A DNA stretch of 11,551 nucleotides, taken from the NCBI GenBank assembly GCA_910586575.1, contig CAJUJQ010000102.1, positions 1 to 11,551 on the forward strand. The letters are read 5' to 3'. The notes below the pieces were generated by a model. That model saw only the letters and a list, made by a program, of their open reading frames with translations, was not told the origin of the DNA and searched no databases. This stretch comes from an uncultured Clostridia bacterium. GTDB lineage: Bacteria > Bacillota > Clostridia > Oscillospirales > Butyricicoccaceae. The position numbers were made by a program, and so were the translations under genes. Each line of letters begins with the position of its first letter. Position 1 is the first letter of the stretch. Of the stretch, positions 1-6,489 are shown in pieces.

Positions 1-193
1 CGGATGGCGGGCAGGGTGGGTGAATACGGCAAATCTTTTCATTCGCGAGTATAATCGGCTTATTTGTCGCCGCGTGAATGCGGTTTAGCTTAATTTATCA
101 GCCGGACTGCCGCTGTGTCAACCGCTTTGCGCGGACGGAGGACAGTAGAAAACCGGCGCGGGAGAAATATCAAATATTTACGGTTCCGCATCA
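1..193. other. Intergenic stretch at left edge, no confident gene
   Basis: No complete gene is visible in this stretch. The minus strand holds a possible sigma-A promoter (about 92-121) reading left. An ATG at 40-42 on the minus strand opens a 14-codon frame (MKRFAVFTHPARHP) that runs off the window edge, but no Shine-Dalgarno sequence precedes it, so it is not called as a gene. A plus-strand TATAAT-like hexamer at 50-55 has no matching -35 box. Confidence 0.5.
92..121 (-). promoter_or_regulatory. Candidate sigma-A promoter reading left
   Basis: The minus strand has a perfect -35 TTGACA (116-121). An AT-rich segment, TGATAAATT, follows 15-18 bases downstream and offers imperfect -10 boxes (TAAATT at spacing 18, GATAAA at spacing 16, 4 of 6 matches each). 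It lies beyond the tadA operon terminator, so it would serve a gene outside the left edge. The -10 match is weak. Confidence 0.35.
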
Positions 194-237
194 ACAAAAA
201 GCCTGTGCCAGGGGAGCGTTCCCCAAGCATAGGCTTT
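194..237 (-). terminator. Rho-independent terminator of the mreB-SHOCT-tadA operon
   Basis: On the minus strand an 11-bp outer stem (198-208 with 227-237, one G-U pair) encloses a 5-bp inner stem (211-215 with 220-224). The transcript then runs into a U tract (adenines 196-200 on the plus strand). It begins about 14 bases past the tadA stop codon, as expected for an operon-ending intrinsic terminator. Confidence 0.85.
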
Positions 238-250
238 CGGTATTTTGATA

Positions 251-763
251 TCACTGCGGTTCACCGTCTTTCCGTTGGGGAAACGGTTTCCATTTCACCG
301 GCGCGGCTTTTTTGCGCGCGCGGAGGTCGCGGAAGAATACGCGCAGTGCTTCGGCGCATTCCGCTTCCAGCACGCCGGGCACGACCTCCGGGCGGTGGTT
401 ATAAGGCAGCTCAAACAGGTTCACCAGCGTGCCGCACGAACCCGCCTTCGGGTCGGGCGCGCCGTAGTAAACCGTCTGGATGCGGGAATTGATGATAGCG
501 CCCGTGCACATGGGGCAAGGCTCAAGCGTCACGTAAAGGTCACAGCGGTGCAGCCGCCAGCCGCCCAGCCTGCGGCAGGCTTTGTGGATGGCTTCAAGCT
601 CGGCGTGGCAGAGCGCGTCCTTTTTGGTTTCACGGCGGTTGCGGCCCCTGCCGACAATCACACCGTCGCAGACCACAACGCAGCCGACCGGTACTTCTCC
701 CTCATCGGCGGATTTTTTCGCCAGACGGAGCGCGGCTTTCATGTATTTTTCGGATTCGGTCAA
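251..763 (-). CDS. tadA: tRNA-specific adenosine deaminase TadA
   Basis: TadA deaminates adenosine 34, the anticodon wobble base of tRNA-Arg(ACG), to inosine in the cytoplasm. Members of the family act as homodimers with a catalytic zinc. The 170-residue product shows the zinc/catalytic motif H-A-E at 53-55 (H53 ligand, E55 proton shuttle) and P-C-P-M-C at 82-86 (C83 and C86 ligands), with N-terminal E-V-P-V-G at 23-27, all typical of TadA. Length is normal. The start is a TTG, chosen because a strong GGGAGG (plus-strand 771-776) sits 7 bases upstream; the first ATG is 7 codons in and would have a poorly placed site. It is the last gene of the operon, 39 bases after the SHOCT-domain gene and just before a strong terminator. 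Assignment to the tRNA enzyme rather than a free-base deaminase rests on the motif context and is fairly secure. Confidence 0.95.
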   Translation of the reverse strand: MTESEKYMKAALRLAKKSADEGEVPVGCVVVCDGVIVGRGRNRRETKKDALCHAELEAIHKACRRLGGWRLHRCDLYVTLEPCPMCTGAIINSRIQTVYYGAPDPKAGSCGTLVNLFELPYNHRPEVVPGVLEAECAEALRVFFRDLRARKKAAPVKWKPFPQRKDGEPQ

Positions 764-802
764 AGGGGAACCTCCCGGCTGTCAAAGATAAAAACGAAAA
801 GC

Positions 803-1888
803 TCACAGCTTCGCAAGCAGGCGCGGCTTCGCTTCGTCGAATTCCGCACGGGTTAAGTAGCCGCGGTCTACCAGGTTCGCGAGGATTTCCAGCTGTTCGG
901 CTGGAGAAGTTTCCCGCTCCGGGCGCGGGTTGTCCTCCGCTGCGGCGCGTTTTTCTGGAAGCAGCGATTCAAAAACCGTTATCGCGTCGGCGGCAAACCG
1001 CAGGATGTACAAGGTATGGTCGTGGTTCACCCGGAGTTCCAGCACGCGCTCGTCATGTTCGAACGTTTCCAATCGGAGCGGTTCCTGATGAACCTCTACC
1101 CGGTCATCCAGGTCACAGGCGTGGATTTCATTACCGAACAGCAGCCGCTCCCCAAAAGACAGCTCGCGGGCTTTCAAATGGGGTTTCCCGCCGGTTATGC
1201 GCTGCTCGGTGCGGATTTCACCGGCAAGCTGAAAGGATTCGATTTCGGAAACCGGCAGACAGCCCAGCTTCACCGAGCGGGCGCGGCAGTACAGCGCGTT
1301 CTCGCGCTGCTGGAAAAACAGCTGCGCATCCTGCCGCCAGATATGGTAGCCCAGCGAAGTTTTCGGCAGAAGCGGGCTGTCCTCCAGCAAGCGGATGGAC
1401 TGGATTTTTTCGGGACGGTCAAACATGCCATAGAGCGGCTTAACCGAAAAGCCCCAATCCGTCAGGGTTTTGAGGCTGCCGGAGGTGTTGCCAATGCGGA
1501 ACACGGTTTCCGCGGCGCGCCCGCCTGAAACCCGCAGCAGCAAATCGGGGACGTCATACGCGGACAGGATTCCCACATCCGGCGTCCCGGCCTGCGGGAC
1601 GGGCAGCAGCACGGCTTCGGTCTGTGCACGCCGGAATTCCAGCGGCAGCGCGCGGGACAGCGTCTCGTCGCTTTCCTGCTCGGCAATGAGGTCGGGCAGG
1701 AAACACAGCCGGTCGCCCGTAATGCGTAATTTCCACCTGGGGAATGCGAAGGCGCGGTTTGGCTCACAGGACGCCCAAAGGATGTCCCCGGCCTGACGAA
1801 AGGCTTCGCACGCAGCGCGGAACTCGGTGCGGGCACGGGACTCCGGTACCGGCTCGGGCGCGGCTTGAAAGCGGTCAAAAATACCCAT
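803..1888 (-). CDS. SHOCT-domain protein of unknown function
   Basis: The 361-residue product is not a recognised enzyme. Its last 34 residues (328-361) look like a SHOCT domain, a short C-terminal helical module: a leucine-rich helix, then the turn D-R-G-Y-L-T-R-A-E-F-D-E-A-K and a final basic L-L-A-K-L. SHOCT domains usually end proteins whose other part binds membrane or partners, and are thought to mediate oligomerisation. No signal peptide or membrane segment is visible, so it is probably cytoplasmic. Residues about 185-320 are rich in beta-type alternation (for example L-P-V-S-E-I-E-S-F), which could be a PH-like fold; this is only inference. A proline/glutamate-rich linker lies near 310-330. 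The ATG is supported by GGGAG 7 bases upstream. It starts 16 bases after the mreB stop, so it is almost certainly cotranscribed and possibly translationally coupled with mreB. A role near the membrane or MreB filaments is suggested by position only. Confidence 0.8.
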   Translation of the reverse strand: MGIFDRFQAAPEPVPESRARTEFRAACEAFRQAGDILWASCEPNRAFAFPRWKLRITGDRLCFLPDLIAEQESDETLSRALPLEFRRAQTEAVLLPVPQAGTPDVGILSAYDVPDLLLRVSGGRAAETVFRIGNTSGSLKTLTDWGFSVKPLYGMFDRPEKIQSIRLLEDSPLLPKTSLGYHIWRQDAQLFFQQRENALYCRARSVKLGCLPVSEIESFQLAGEIRTEQRITGGKPHLKARELSFGERLLFGNEIHACDLDDRVEVHQEPLRLETFEHDERVLELRVNHDHTLYILRFAADAITVFESLLPEKRAAAEDNPRPERETSPAEQLEILANLVDRGYLTRAEFDEAKPRLLAKL

Positions 1889-1904
1889 TTTAGCGCTCCC
1901 GGTG

Positions 1905-2933
1905 TTATACCATCATCTGGCGGCGGCGGGAAAGGTTAATGGTGCCGTCCTGCATGTCCTGTAAACGCTCCAGGCAGTTGCCCGTGCCGTATGCCACGCA
2001 CGAGACCGCGTCCTCAGCCACCCGTGTCGGGATGCCGGTCTTGGTTGCAATCAGGTTTGCAAAGCCCCAAATCAGCGAGCCGCCGCCGGTCATGACAATA
2101 CCGTTGGTCGAAATATCGCTGGTCAGTTCGGGCGGGGTGCGTTCCAGCACCGAGTGGATCGCCTCAACAATCGCGGCAGTGACTTCCTCAAAGGCCTCCA
2201 TGATTTCCGTCGATTTGACCGTAAAGGTGCGGGGCAGGCCGGTCATCAGGCAGCGCCCCTTGATTTCCATGGTCAGCTCCTCCGGGCGGGCGTATACACA
2301 GCCAATCTGCCGCTTGATTTCCTCCGAGGTGCGGTCGCCAATCAGGACATTGTGCTTGCGGCGGATATACTTGACAATCGCGTCGTCAAATTTGTCCCCG
2401 GCAATCTTGATGGAGGTCGATTCTACAATGCCGCCCAGTGAAATGACCGCGATATCGGTCGTGCCGCCGCCGATATCGACCACCATGTTGCCGTCAGCCT
2501 TGGCGATGTCCAGCCCCGCGCCCATTGCCGCCGCGACCGGTTCCTCTACCAGGAATACCCGCTTTGCGCCTGCCTGGGTGCCCGCGTCAATCACGGCGCG
2601 TTCCTCCACCTCGGTAATAATCGACGGGACGCAGATGACCAGGTTCGGCTTGAACAGCCGGAAACCGAGCACCTTGCGGATAAATTCCTTAATCATGCGC
2701 TCGGTCATTTCATAGTCGGAAATGACGCCCTCACGGAGCGGTCGGATGGCAACGATGTTGCCCGGCGTGCGGCCCAGCATCTGCTGTGCTTCCTCGCCGA
2801 CGGCAAGCATTTTTCCGGACTGCTTGTCTACCGCGACGACGGACGGCTCATTGAGCATAATGCCCTTGCCTTTCACATATACGAGCACCGACGCTGTGCC
2901 CAGGTCAATGCCGATATCACTCGAGAATAACAT
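1905..2933 (-). CDS. mreB: MreB/Mbl-type rod-shape actin homologue
   Basis: This bacterial actin polymerises with ATP on the inner face of the membrane and guides the elongasome that inserts peptidoglycan in rod-shaped cells. The 342-residue product has normal family length. It carries the actin-fold nucleotide motifs in order: phosphate-1 D-I-G-I-D-L-G-T (6-13), the V-E-E-P-V-A-A segment (129-135) with the presumed catalytic E131, phosphate-2 D-I-G-G-G-T-T-D (153-160), and the adenosine motif M-T-G-G-G-S (281-286). The N-terminal M-L-F-S-S can serve as a short membrane-touching end. The ATG has GGTGGG about 6 bases upstream. It is the first gene of an operon with a SHOCT-domain gene and tadA, driven by a near-consensus promoter at 3010-3038. 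No mreC or mreD follows, an arrangement seen for Mbl-like paralogues, so it may be Mbl rather than the main MreB. I cannot separate the two by eye. Confidence 0.95.
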   Translation of the reverse strand: MLFSSDIGIDLGTASVLVYVKGKGIMLNEPSVVAVDKQSGKMLAVGEEAQQMLGRTPGNIVAIRPLREGVISDYEMTERMIKEFIRKVLGFRLFKPNLVICVPSIITEVEERAVIDAGTQAGAKRVFLVEEPVAAAMGAGLDIAKADGNMVVDIGGGTTDIAVISLGGIVESTSIKIAGDKFDDAIVKYIRRKHNVLIGDRTSEEIKRQIGCVYARPEELTMEIKGRCLMTGLPRTFTVKSTEIMEAFEEVTAAIVEAIHSVLERTPPELTSDISTNGIVMTGGGSLIWGFANLIATKTGIPTRVAEDAVSCVAYGTGNCLERLQDMQDGTINLSRRRQMMV

Positions 2934-2967
2934 AGAATGCCCACCAATCTTTCAGAATTCAAAAATC

Positions 2968-2989
2968 AGGGCTGCGCGCAAAAAGCCCT
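2968..2989 (-). promoter_or_regulatory. Hairpin in the mreB leader, possible attenuator
   Basis: In the mreB 5' leader a 6-bp stem (AGGGCT with AGCCCT, 10-base loop) is followed on the minus strand by GATTTTTG. It lies between the predicted transcription start (about 3003) and the ribosome binding site. The stem is short, so it may be a weak intrinsic terminator, an RNA stability element, or chance. Confidence 0.35.
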
Positions 2990-3009
2990 TTTTAGGGAAT
3001 CTCTCCTTT

Positions 3010-3038
3010 ATTATATACAGAATTACCGTGGATATCAA
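3010..3038 (-). promoter_or_regulatory. Sigma-A promoter for mreB operon
   Basis: The minus strand has -35 TTGATA (3033-3038), a 17-base spacer, and a perfect -10 TATAAT (3010-3015). Transcription should begin near 3003, giving a leader of about 70 bases before the mreB ATG. This is the strongest promoter match in the window by spacing and sequence. Confidence 0.8.
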
Positions 3039-3116
3039 TGGGAAATCGGACGAAAAATGCAATTTTTATAAAATATACCCGAAAACATGCTCCGCGAAAA
3101 ACCATCGCAGCCGCTC

Positions 3117-3148
3117 CTTCGTCCTGCCATCCTTTTGGTGGGACGAAG
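3117..3148. repeat. Inverted repeat upstream of the mreB promoter
   Basis: Two perfect 8-base arms, CTTCGTCC (3117-3124) and GGACGAAG (3141-3148), are separated by 16 bases. No T tract follows on either strand. It lies between the recD2 terminator region and the mreB promoter, with the near arm about 80 bases upstream of the -35. It could be an operator for a dimeric regulator or a stray hairpin; the sequence does not decide. Confidence 0.3.
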
Positions 3149-3195
3149 CAGTACGCAAAAACGGTAATGACCGCACCCATTCCCCGCCGCAGCGG

Positions 3196-3228
3196 AAAAA
3201 GGGATTCCAAAGGGACGAGTCCCTTTGG
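3196..3228 (-). terminator. Probable terminator downstream of recD2
   Basis: A perfect 9-bp stem (CCAAAGGGA with TCCCTTTGG, 4-base loop, 3207-3228) is followed on the minus strand by AATCCC and then TTTTT (3196-3200). The 6-base gap between stem and T run is longer than ideal. It lies about 100 bases past the recD2 stop. Confidence 0.6.
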
Positions 3229-3320
3229 CGCCCGCCGCGCAGGCGTGGGAGTCCAGAGGGCAAAGCCCTTTGGCGCTGTCCGCGCAGGACGCCCGCCGCG
3301 CAGGACGCCCGCCGCGCAGG
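3227..3320. repeat. GC-rich repeat cluster between recD2 and its terminator
   Basis: A 16-bp unit (GCAGGACGCCCGCCGC) occurs twice in perfect tandem at 3284-3299 and 3300-3315, with a partial third copy to 3320. A related stretch, GGCGCCCGCCGCGCAGG, lies at 3227-3243, and a diverged one at 3272-3288. Between them is a second hairpin at 3253-3273 (9-bp stem with one G-T pair, loop AAA) resembling the hairpin at 3207-3228. The cluster begins right after the recD2 stop codon. It looks like duplicated hairpin-plus-spacer units that have expanded by slippage. Confidence 0.7.
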
Positions 3321-3326
3321 CGAAGC

Positions 3327-5591
3327 TTACAGCAGCGGCTCCGCCGTGACGCCCTTCAAGCGGAGCTTGAGCGCGGAATAGCGGCGGCCCCGTGTGTTGT
3401 TGACCACCATGGAATGTAAAATTTCCGAGGAACCGACAATCACCAGCAGCTTTTTGGCGCGGGTGATGGCGGTATAGAGGATGTTCCGCGTCAGCAGGCG
3501 GGGGTTTGTGCCCGGGGACAGCGCGACGACAACCGCGTCAAACTCGCTGCCCTGCGCCTTATGTACGGTCATGGCATAGGCAAGCTCCAGCTCACCCAGC
3601 ATATCGAAGGTATAGGTTGCAAGCTTGTCGTCAAAGCGGACGGTCAGGCATTCCTGTGACGGGAAAATCTGTACGATTTCGCCGACGTCGCCGTTGAACA
3701 TGCCGCAGCCGTCCTCGCTGCCGTCCATGCGCTCCCACACAATATCATAGTTGTTGCGCACCTGCATCACCCGGTCGCCGCTGCGGAATACCGTGTCTCC
3801 GAAGCGCTTTTCCTCTTTGCCCTCGCCGGGGGGGTTGAGCACCTCCTGAAGGGTGCGGTTGAGCTGCACCGTGCCCGCGCCCTGCCTGCGGGAGGGGGTC
3901 AGCACCTGGATTTGGGACGGGGAAAAGCCATAGTGCCGGGGCAGCCGCGTCGAGCAAAGCCCGGCTACGGTTTCGATGATATCCGCGGGGTTGGACTTGC
4001 GCATGATGAAGAAATCCCCGTCCCGGCCGGAGGCAGCCGGCATCTGCCCGGTGTTGATGGCGTGCGCGTTCATGACGATATCGCTTTCGCGCGCCTGCCG
4101 GAAAATCTCGGTCAGCTGGATGGTCGGCACGCGCCCGGAGCCGATGGCGTCCCGCAGGAAGTTGCCGGGGCCGACCGGCGGAAGCTGGTCGGCATCGCCC
4201 ACCAGCACCAGGCGCGCCCCGTGCGGCAGCGCTTCCACCAGCGCCTGCATCAGCTGGATATCGACCATGGAAACCTCGTCGAGCACCACAGCGTCACATT
4301 CGAGCGGGTTGGTGCGGCAGCGCTGGAACGCCAGCCGCCCCATGCCGCCCTGGTACCCAGCCTCAAGCAGCCGGTGGATGGTTTTGGCTTCCATGCCGCA
4401 CAGCTCGGACAGCCGCTTGGCGGCGCGCCCGGTCGGCGCAGCCAGTACCACATTCACGCCGATTGCTTCAAAGATGCGCAGCATCCCGCGCACGGTGGTT
4501 GTTTTGCCGGTGCCGGGGCCGCCGGTCAGGATGACAAGGCCATTTTTGGCGGCGGCGATAATCGCTTCCCGCTGAAGCGGCGCGTATTGCATATCGCTGT
4601 CCATTTCCAGTGCGTGAAGCAGCTCGTCTACATCGAAATCATATTGATAGTTATTTTCAGCCATGCGGGAGAGATAGTCGGAAAGGAAGGTCTCGGCCTC
4701 GTGCATCGCGCGCAGATAAACCACGTCGCGCCCGACCAGCAGCTCTCGGATCAGCTGTCCCTGCGCGGCAAGGCGCTGCATCCCTTCGGAGATATGCGCT
4801 TCGCTGACGGTGATATCATCGCCCGAGAGCAGCCGCGCGGTAGTCGCCACGACCTTTGCGGTCGGGATAAAGGTGTGCCCGTTGTCGAGGTTGACCGACA
4901 TGGTGTAGAGGATGCCCGCGTCAACCCGTTCCGGGGCGAGCATCGACAGGCCAAGGCTGGCGGCGAGGTCGTCCGCAACCTTGAAATCGACCTGGTAATA
5001 ATCGTCGCAGAGCAGGAACGGGTTGGCGGTCAGGGCATCGACCGCAGCCGTGCCGAGGCGTTTATAAAGGCGGGCGGTCAGCTCAAGCGGCAGCTCGTTC
5101 TCACTCAAGAAATCCATCAGCTGGCGCAGCTCGGACTGTTCCTGGAACTGCCGCCCGATTTCACGCGCCTTTTTGGCGGTAATGCCGCGGATTTCGGTCA
5201 GGCGCTCCGGCTCATCGGCGAGCACGCGGAAGGTATCCTCCCCGAAGGTTTTGGCGATGCGCGCGGCGAGCCGGGGGCCGATGCCCTTGAGCAGGCCGGA
5301 CCCCAGATAGTCGGCAATCCCCTTGACATCCGTCGGCAGGCTGCGCTCGAAGCTGTCCGCCGCAAACTGGTCGCCGTAGGACGGATGGCTGACCCATTTG
5401 CCGCTGAGGGTCAGCTCCTCGCCCAGGCCGACGCCGGGCAGGCAGCCGGTCGCGGTGATTTCCTCGCCGTCCGGCGCGGTCAGCCGCAGAACGGTATAGC
5501 CGTTTTCGGCATTACAAAAGACAATTTGAGAAACGGAGCCGCAGATAAGCGTCTCTTGGTTGTTGGTTTCTAAATCCTGATATTCCTGCAT
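3327..5591 (-). CDS. recD2: RecD2-type ATP-dependent DNA helicase
   Basis: RecD2 is a 5'-to-3' superfamily 1B DNA helicase of bacteria lacking RecBCD; it acts in DNA repair and replication fork maintenance. The 754-residue product is full length. Residues 1-85 form an OB-like N-terminal region. Helix-hairpin-helix segments follow at about 90-145 (G-S-G-L-L-K-G-I-G-P, E-I-R-G-I-T-A-K-K-A). The helicase core has Walker A G-G-P-G-T-G-K-T-T (357-365), Walker B V-V-L-D-E-V-S (435-441), motif III G-D-A-D-Q-L-P-P-V-G (465-474), T-E-I-F-R-Q-A (494-500), T-V-H-K-A-Q-G-S-E-F (675-684) and Y-T-A-I-T-R-A-K (706-713). The extended N-terminal region separates it from RecD of RecBCD. The ATG at 5589-5591 has only a weak site (GGCGGGAT) and lies 18 bases after the small membrane gene, so translation may depend on that gene. 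No internal breaks are seen. Confidence 0.95.
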   Translation of the reverse strand: MQEYQDLETNNQETLICGSVSQIVFCNAENGYTVLRLTAPDGEEITATGCLPGVGLGEELTLSGKWVSHPSYGDQFAADSFERSLPTDVKGIADYLGSGLLKGIGPRLAARIAKTFGEDTFRVLADEPERLTEIRGITAKKAREIGRQFQEQSELRQLMDFLSENELPLELTARLYKRLGTAAVDALTANPFLLCDDYYQVDFKVADDLAASLGLSMLAPERVDAGILYTMSVNLDNGHTFIPTAKVVATTARLLSGDDITVSEAHISEGMQRLAAQGQLIRELLVGRDVVYLRAMHEAETFLSDYLSRMAENNYQYDFDVDELLHALEMDSDMQYAPLQREAIIAAAKNGLVILTGGPGTGKTTTVRGMLRIFEAIGVNVVLAAPTGRAAKRLSELCGMEAKTIHRLLEAGYQGGMGRLAFQRCRTNPLECDAVVLDEVSMVDIQLMQALVEALPHGARLVLVGDADQLPPVGPGNFLRDAIGSGRVPTIQLTEIFRQARESDIVMNAHAINTGQMPAASGRDGDFFIMRKSNPADIIETVAGLCSTRLPRHYGFSPSQIQVLTPSRRQGAGTVQLNRTLQEVLNPPGEGKEEKRFGDTVFRSGDRVMQVRNNYDIVWERMDGSEDGCGMFNGDVGEIVQIFPSQECLTVRFDDKLATYTFDMLGELELAYAMTVHKAQGSEFDAVVVALSPGTNPRLLTRNILYTAITRAKKLLVIVGSSEILHSMVVNNTRGRRYSALKLRLKGVTAEPLL

Positions 5592-5609
5592 ATGCTGTTC
5601 ATCCCGCCA

Positions 5610-5894
5610 TTACATTACGAAATAATCAATATCCAGCTCGCTCGCGAGGCGCTCAAGCGCTTCGCACCCGTCCCCGGTATCGATAAAGAGCACCGGCATC
5701 CCCTTCAGGAAGGTACGGCGGGCGCGGTTCGCGGCGCGCAGAAGCTGTTCCGCGCCGGGGTCGCGGCTGTCAAGGAAGAGGTACAGCTCGGCGCACCCCT
5801 CCGCGCGTGGAAAGCCTGAGAATAGTATACCATAGATTGCCCACAAAATGCAAATAAACCCTACGGCAGCCAGCGAATAAATAAAAATTTCCAA
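5610..5894 (-). CDS. Small membrane-anchored protein upstream of recD2
   Basis: The product is about 94 residues. An N-terminal hydrophobic helix (E-I-F-I-Y-S-L-A-A-V-G-F onward, about 24 residues) forms one membrane segment. It is followed by a short soluble domain with alternating strands and helices: E-L-Y-L-F-L-D, a basic helix with R-A-A-N-R-A-R-R, M-P-V-L-F-I-D-T-G and a last helix. This resembles a minimal Rossmann-like fold. The family is not one I can name; similar one-helix proteins beside recD2 in Clostridia are a recollection only. A GGGAGGG (5901-5907) sits directly against an in-frame ATG at 5898-5900 but 6 bases from the TTG at 5892-5894, so TTG is the better start; the ATG would add two residues. 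Its stop lies 18 bases before recD2, indicating an operon. No nuclease or transporter motif is visible. Confidence 0.7.
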   Translation of the reverse strand: MEIFIYSLAAVGFICILWAIYGILFSGFPRAEGCAELYLFLDSRDPGAEQLLRAANRARRTFLKGMPVLFIDTGDGCEALERLASELDIDYFVM

Positions 5895-5913
5895 AACCAT
5901 CCCTCCCGAGCAT

Positions 5914-5939
5914 GGGCGCTGCCCGCGTGAAAAGCGCCC
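5914..5939. repeat. Hairpin just upstream of the small membrane gene
   Basis: Perfect 7-base arms GGGCGCT and AGCGCCC surround a 12-base loop. On the minus strand this hairpin would sit in the leader, ending 6 bases before the GGGAGGG ribosome binding site, where it could affect translation start. On the plus strand TTTATTT follows, but no plus-strand gene ends nearby. A smaller stem lies at 5958-5972 (CCGCA with TGCGG). Confidence 0.4.
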
Positions 5940-6094
5940 TTTATTTCCAGCCCTTTACCGCAGGATATGCGGCGGGGGCTTGGGCGGTCTCACCAGATTT
6001 TGGAACAGTCTGGAAAATTCATGCCCATTTTTGTCAAATCCGTTTTGTTTTGAGAACAATGGGCGTATGATGAAATTATTGGATATCCGGTTGG

Positions 6095-6478
6095 GTGGAT
6101 TGCGGAAGCCCTGGAATTTGTAATCCGATGTCATGGACAAACGAGAATACCTATTATTCAAGTGGGGTGAACACACACGGCGGCGGATGTGAGGCGTTCG
6201 CGCTGGTTTGCAGCGACGCGGCCTTTGGAAATCTGTGGCTGGCGGAACAGCATTCCGATTTCGATAGAATGCGGGGCGGTGACCTGCTGCGCACGGACAG
6301 TGATACCCATACCGTGATTGCGCTGGAAAAAAAGGCGGGCAGCGTTGTGGTTGCCGAGGGCAATTATATCGACCTTTCCAAAAGAAATACATGCAGTATC
6401 CATTGGGGACGTGAAATTCCCCGTCAGGAGCTGGAAGGCGACACGAAATTCGATGTCCGCACACGCTATCCTCAATAA
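6095..6478 (+). pseudogene. Remnant of a CHAP/NlpC-like extracellular domain
   Basis: This frame encodes up to 127 residues from a GTG, or 116 from the ATG at 6128, and is the only plus-strand frame with protein-like content. It carries G-G-G-C-E-A-F-A with C32, S-D-A-A-F-G (40-45), D-T-H-T-V-I with H72, V-V-V-A-E-G-N-Y (84-91), S-I-H-W-G-R-E (101-107) and a terminal T-R-Y-P. The Cys, His and Glu/Asn order resembles CHAP or NlpC-like cysteine amidase domains, and from memory this closely matches a C-terminal domain common in secreted proteins of gut Clostridia. Those proteins are much longer, with a signal peptide and other domains that are absent here. No ribosome binding site precedes either start, and the frame is closed by a stop at 6071-6073. 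Relative to the remembered pattern, about nine residues (92-100) look inserted after E-G-N-Y. A decayed 3' fragment is most likely; a short functional gene cannot be excluded. Confidence 0.55.
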
Positions 6479-6489
6479 GCAGTTTTCCA

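Noticed and set aside
1..42. Start of a minus-strand gene running off the left edge
   Set aside because: Only 14 codons are visible and there is no Shine-Dalgarno sequence.
2992..3210. 72-codon minus-strand frame between recD2 and mreB
   Set aside because: It runs across the mreB promoter and the recD2 terminator hairpin, has no ribosome binding site, and shows no recognisable motif.
3227..3320. CRISPR array
   Set aside because: The units are 16 bp, adjoin without spacers, and no cas gene is present.
3912..5573. Long plus-strand open frame (553 codons) opposite recD2
   Set aside because: It is antisense to a well-conserved helicase and its translation is low-complexity in Ala, Gly and Arg with no motif. 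GC-rich third positions commonly open such frames.
6009..6037. TTGACA on the minus strand (6032-6037) as promoter for the small membrane gene and recD2
   Set aside because: The -35 is perfect but the best hexamer at proper spacing is TCCAGA, only 2 of 6 matches to the -10 consensus.
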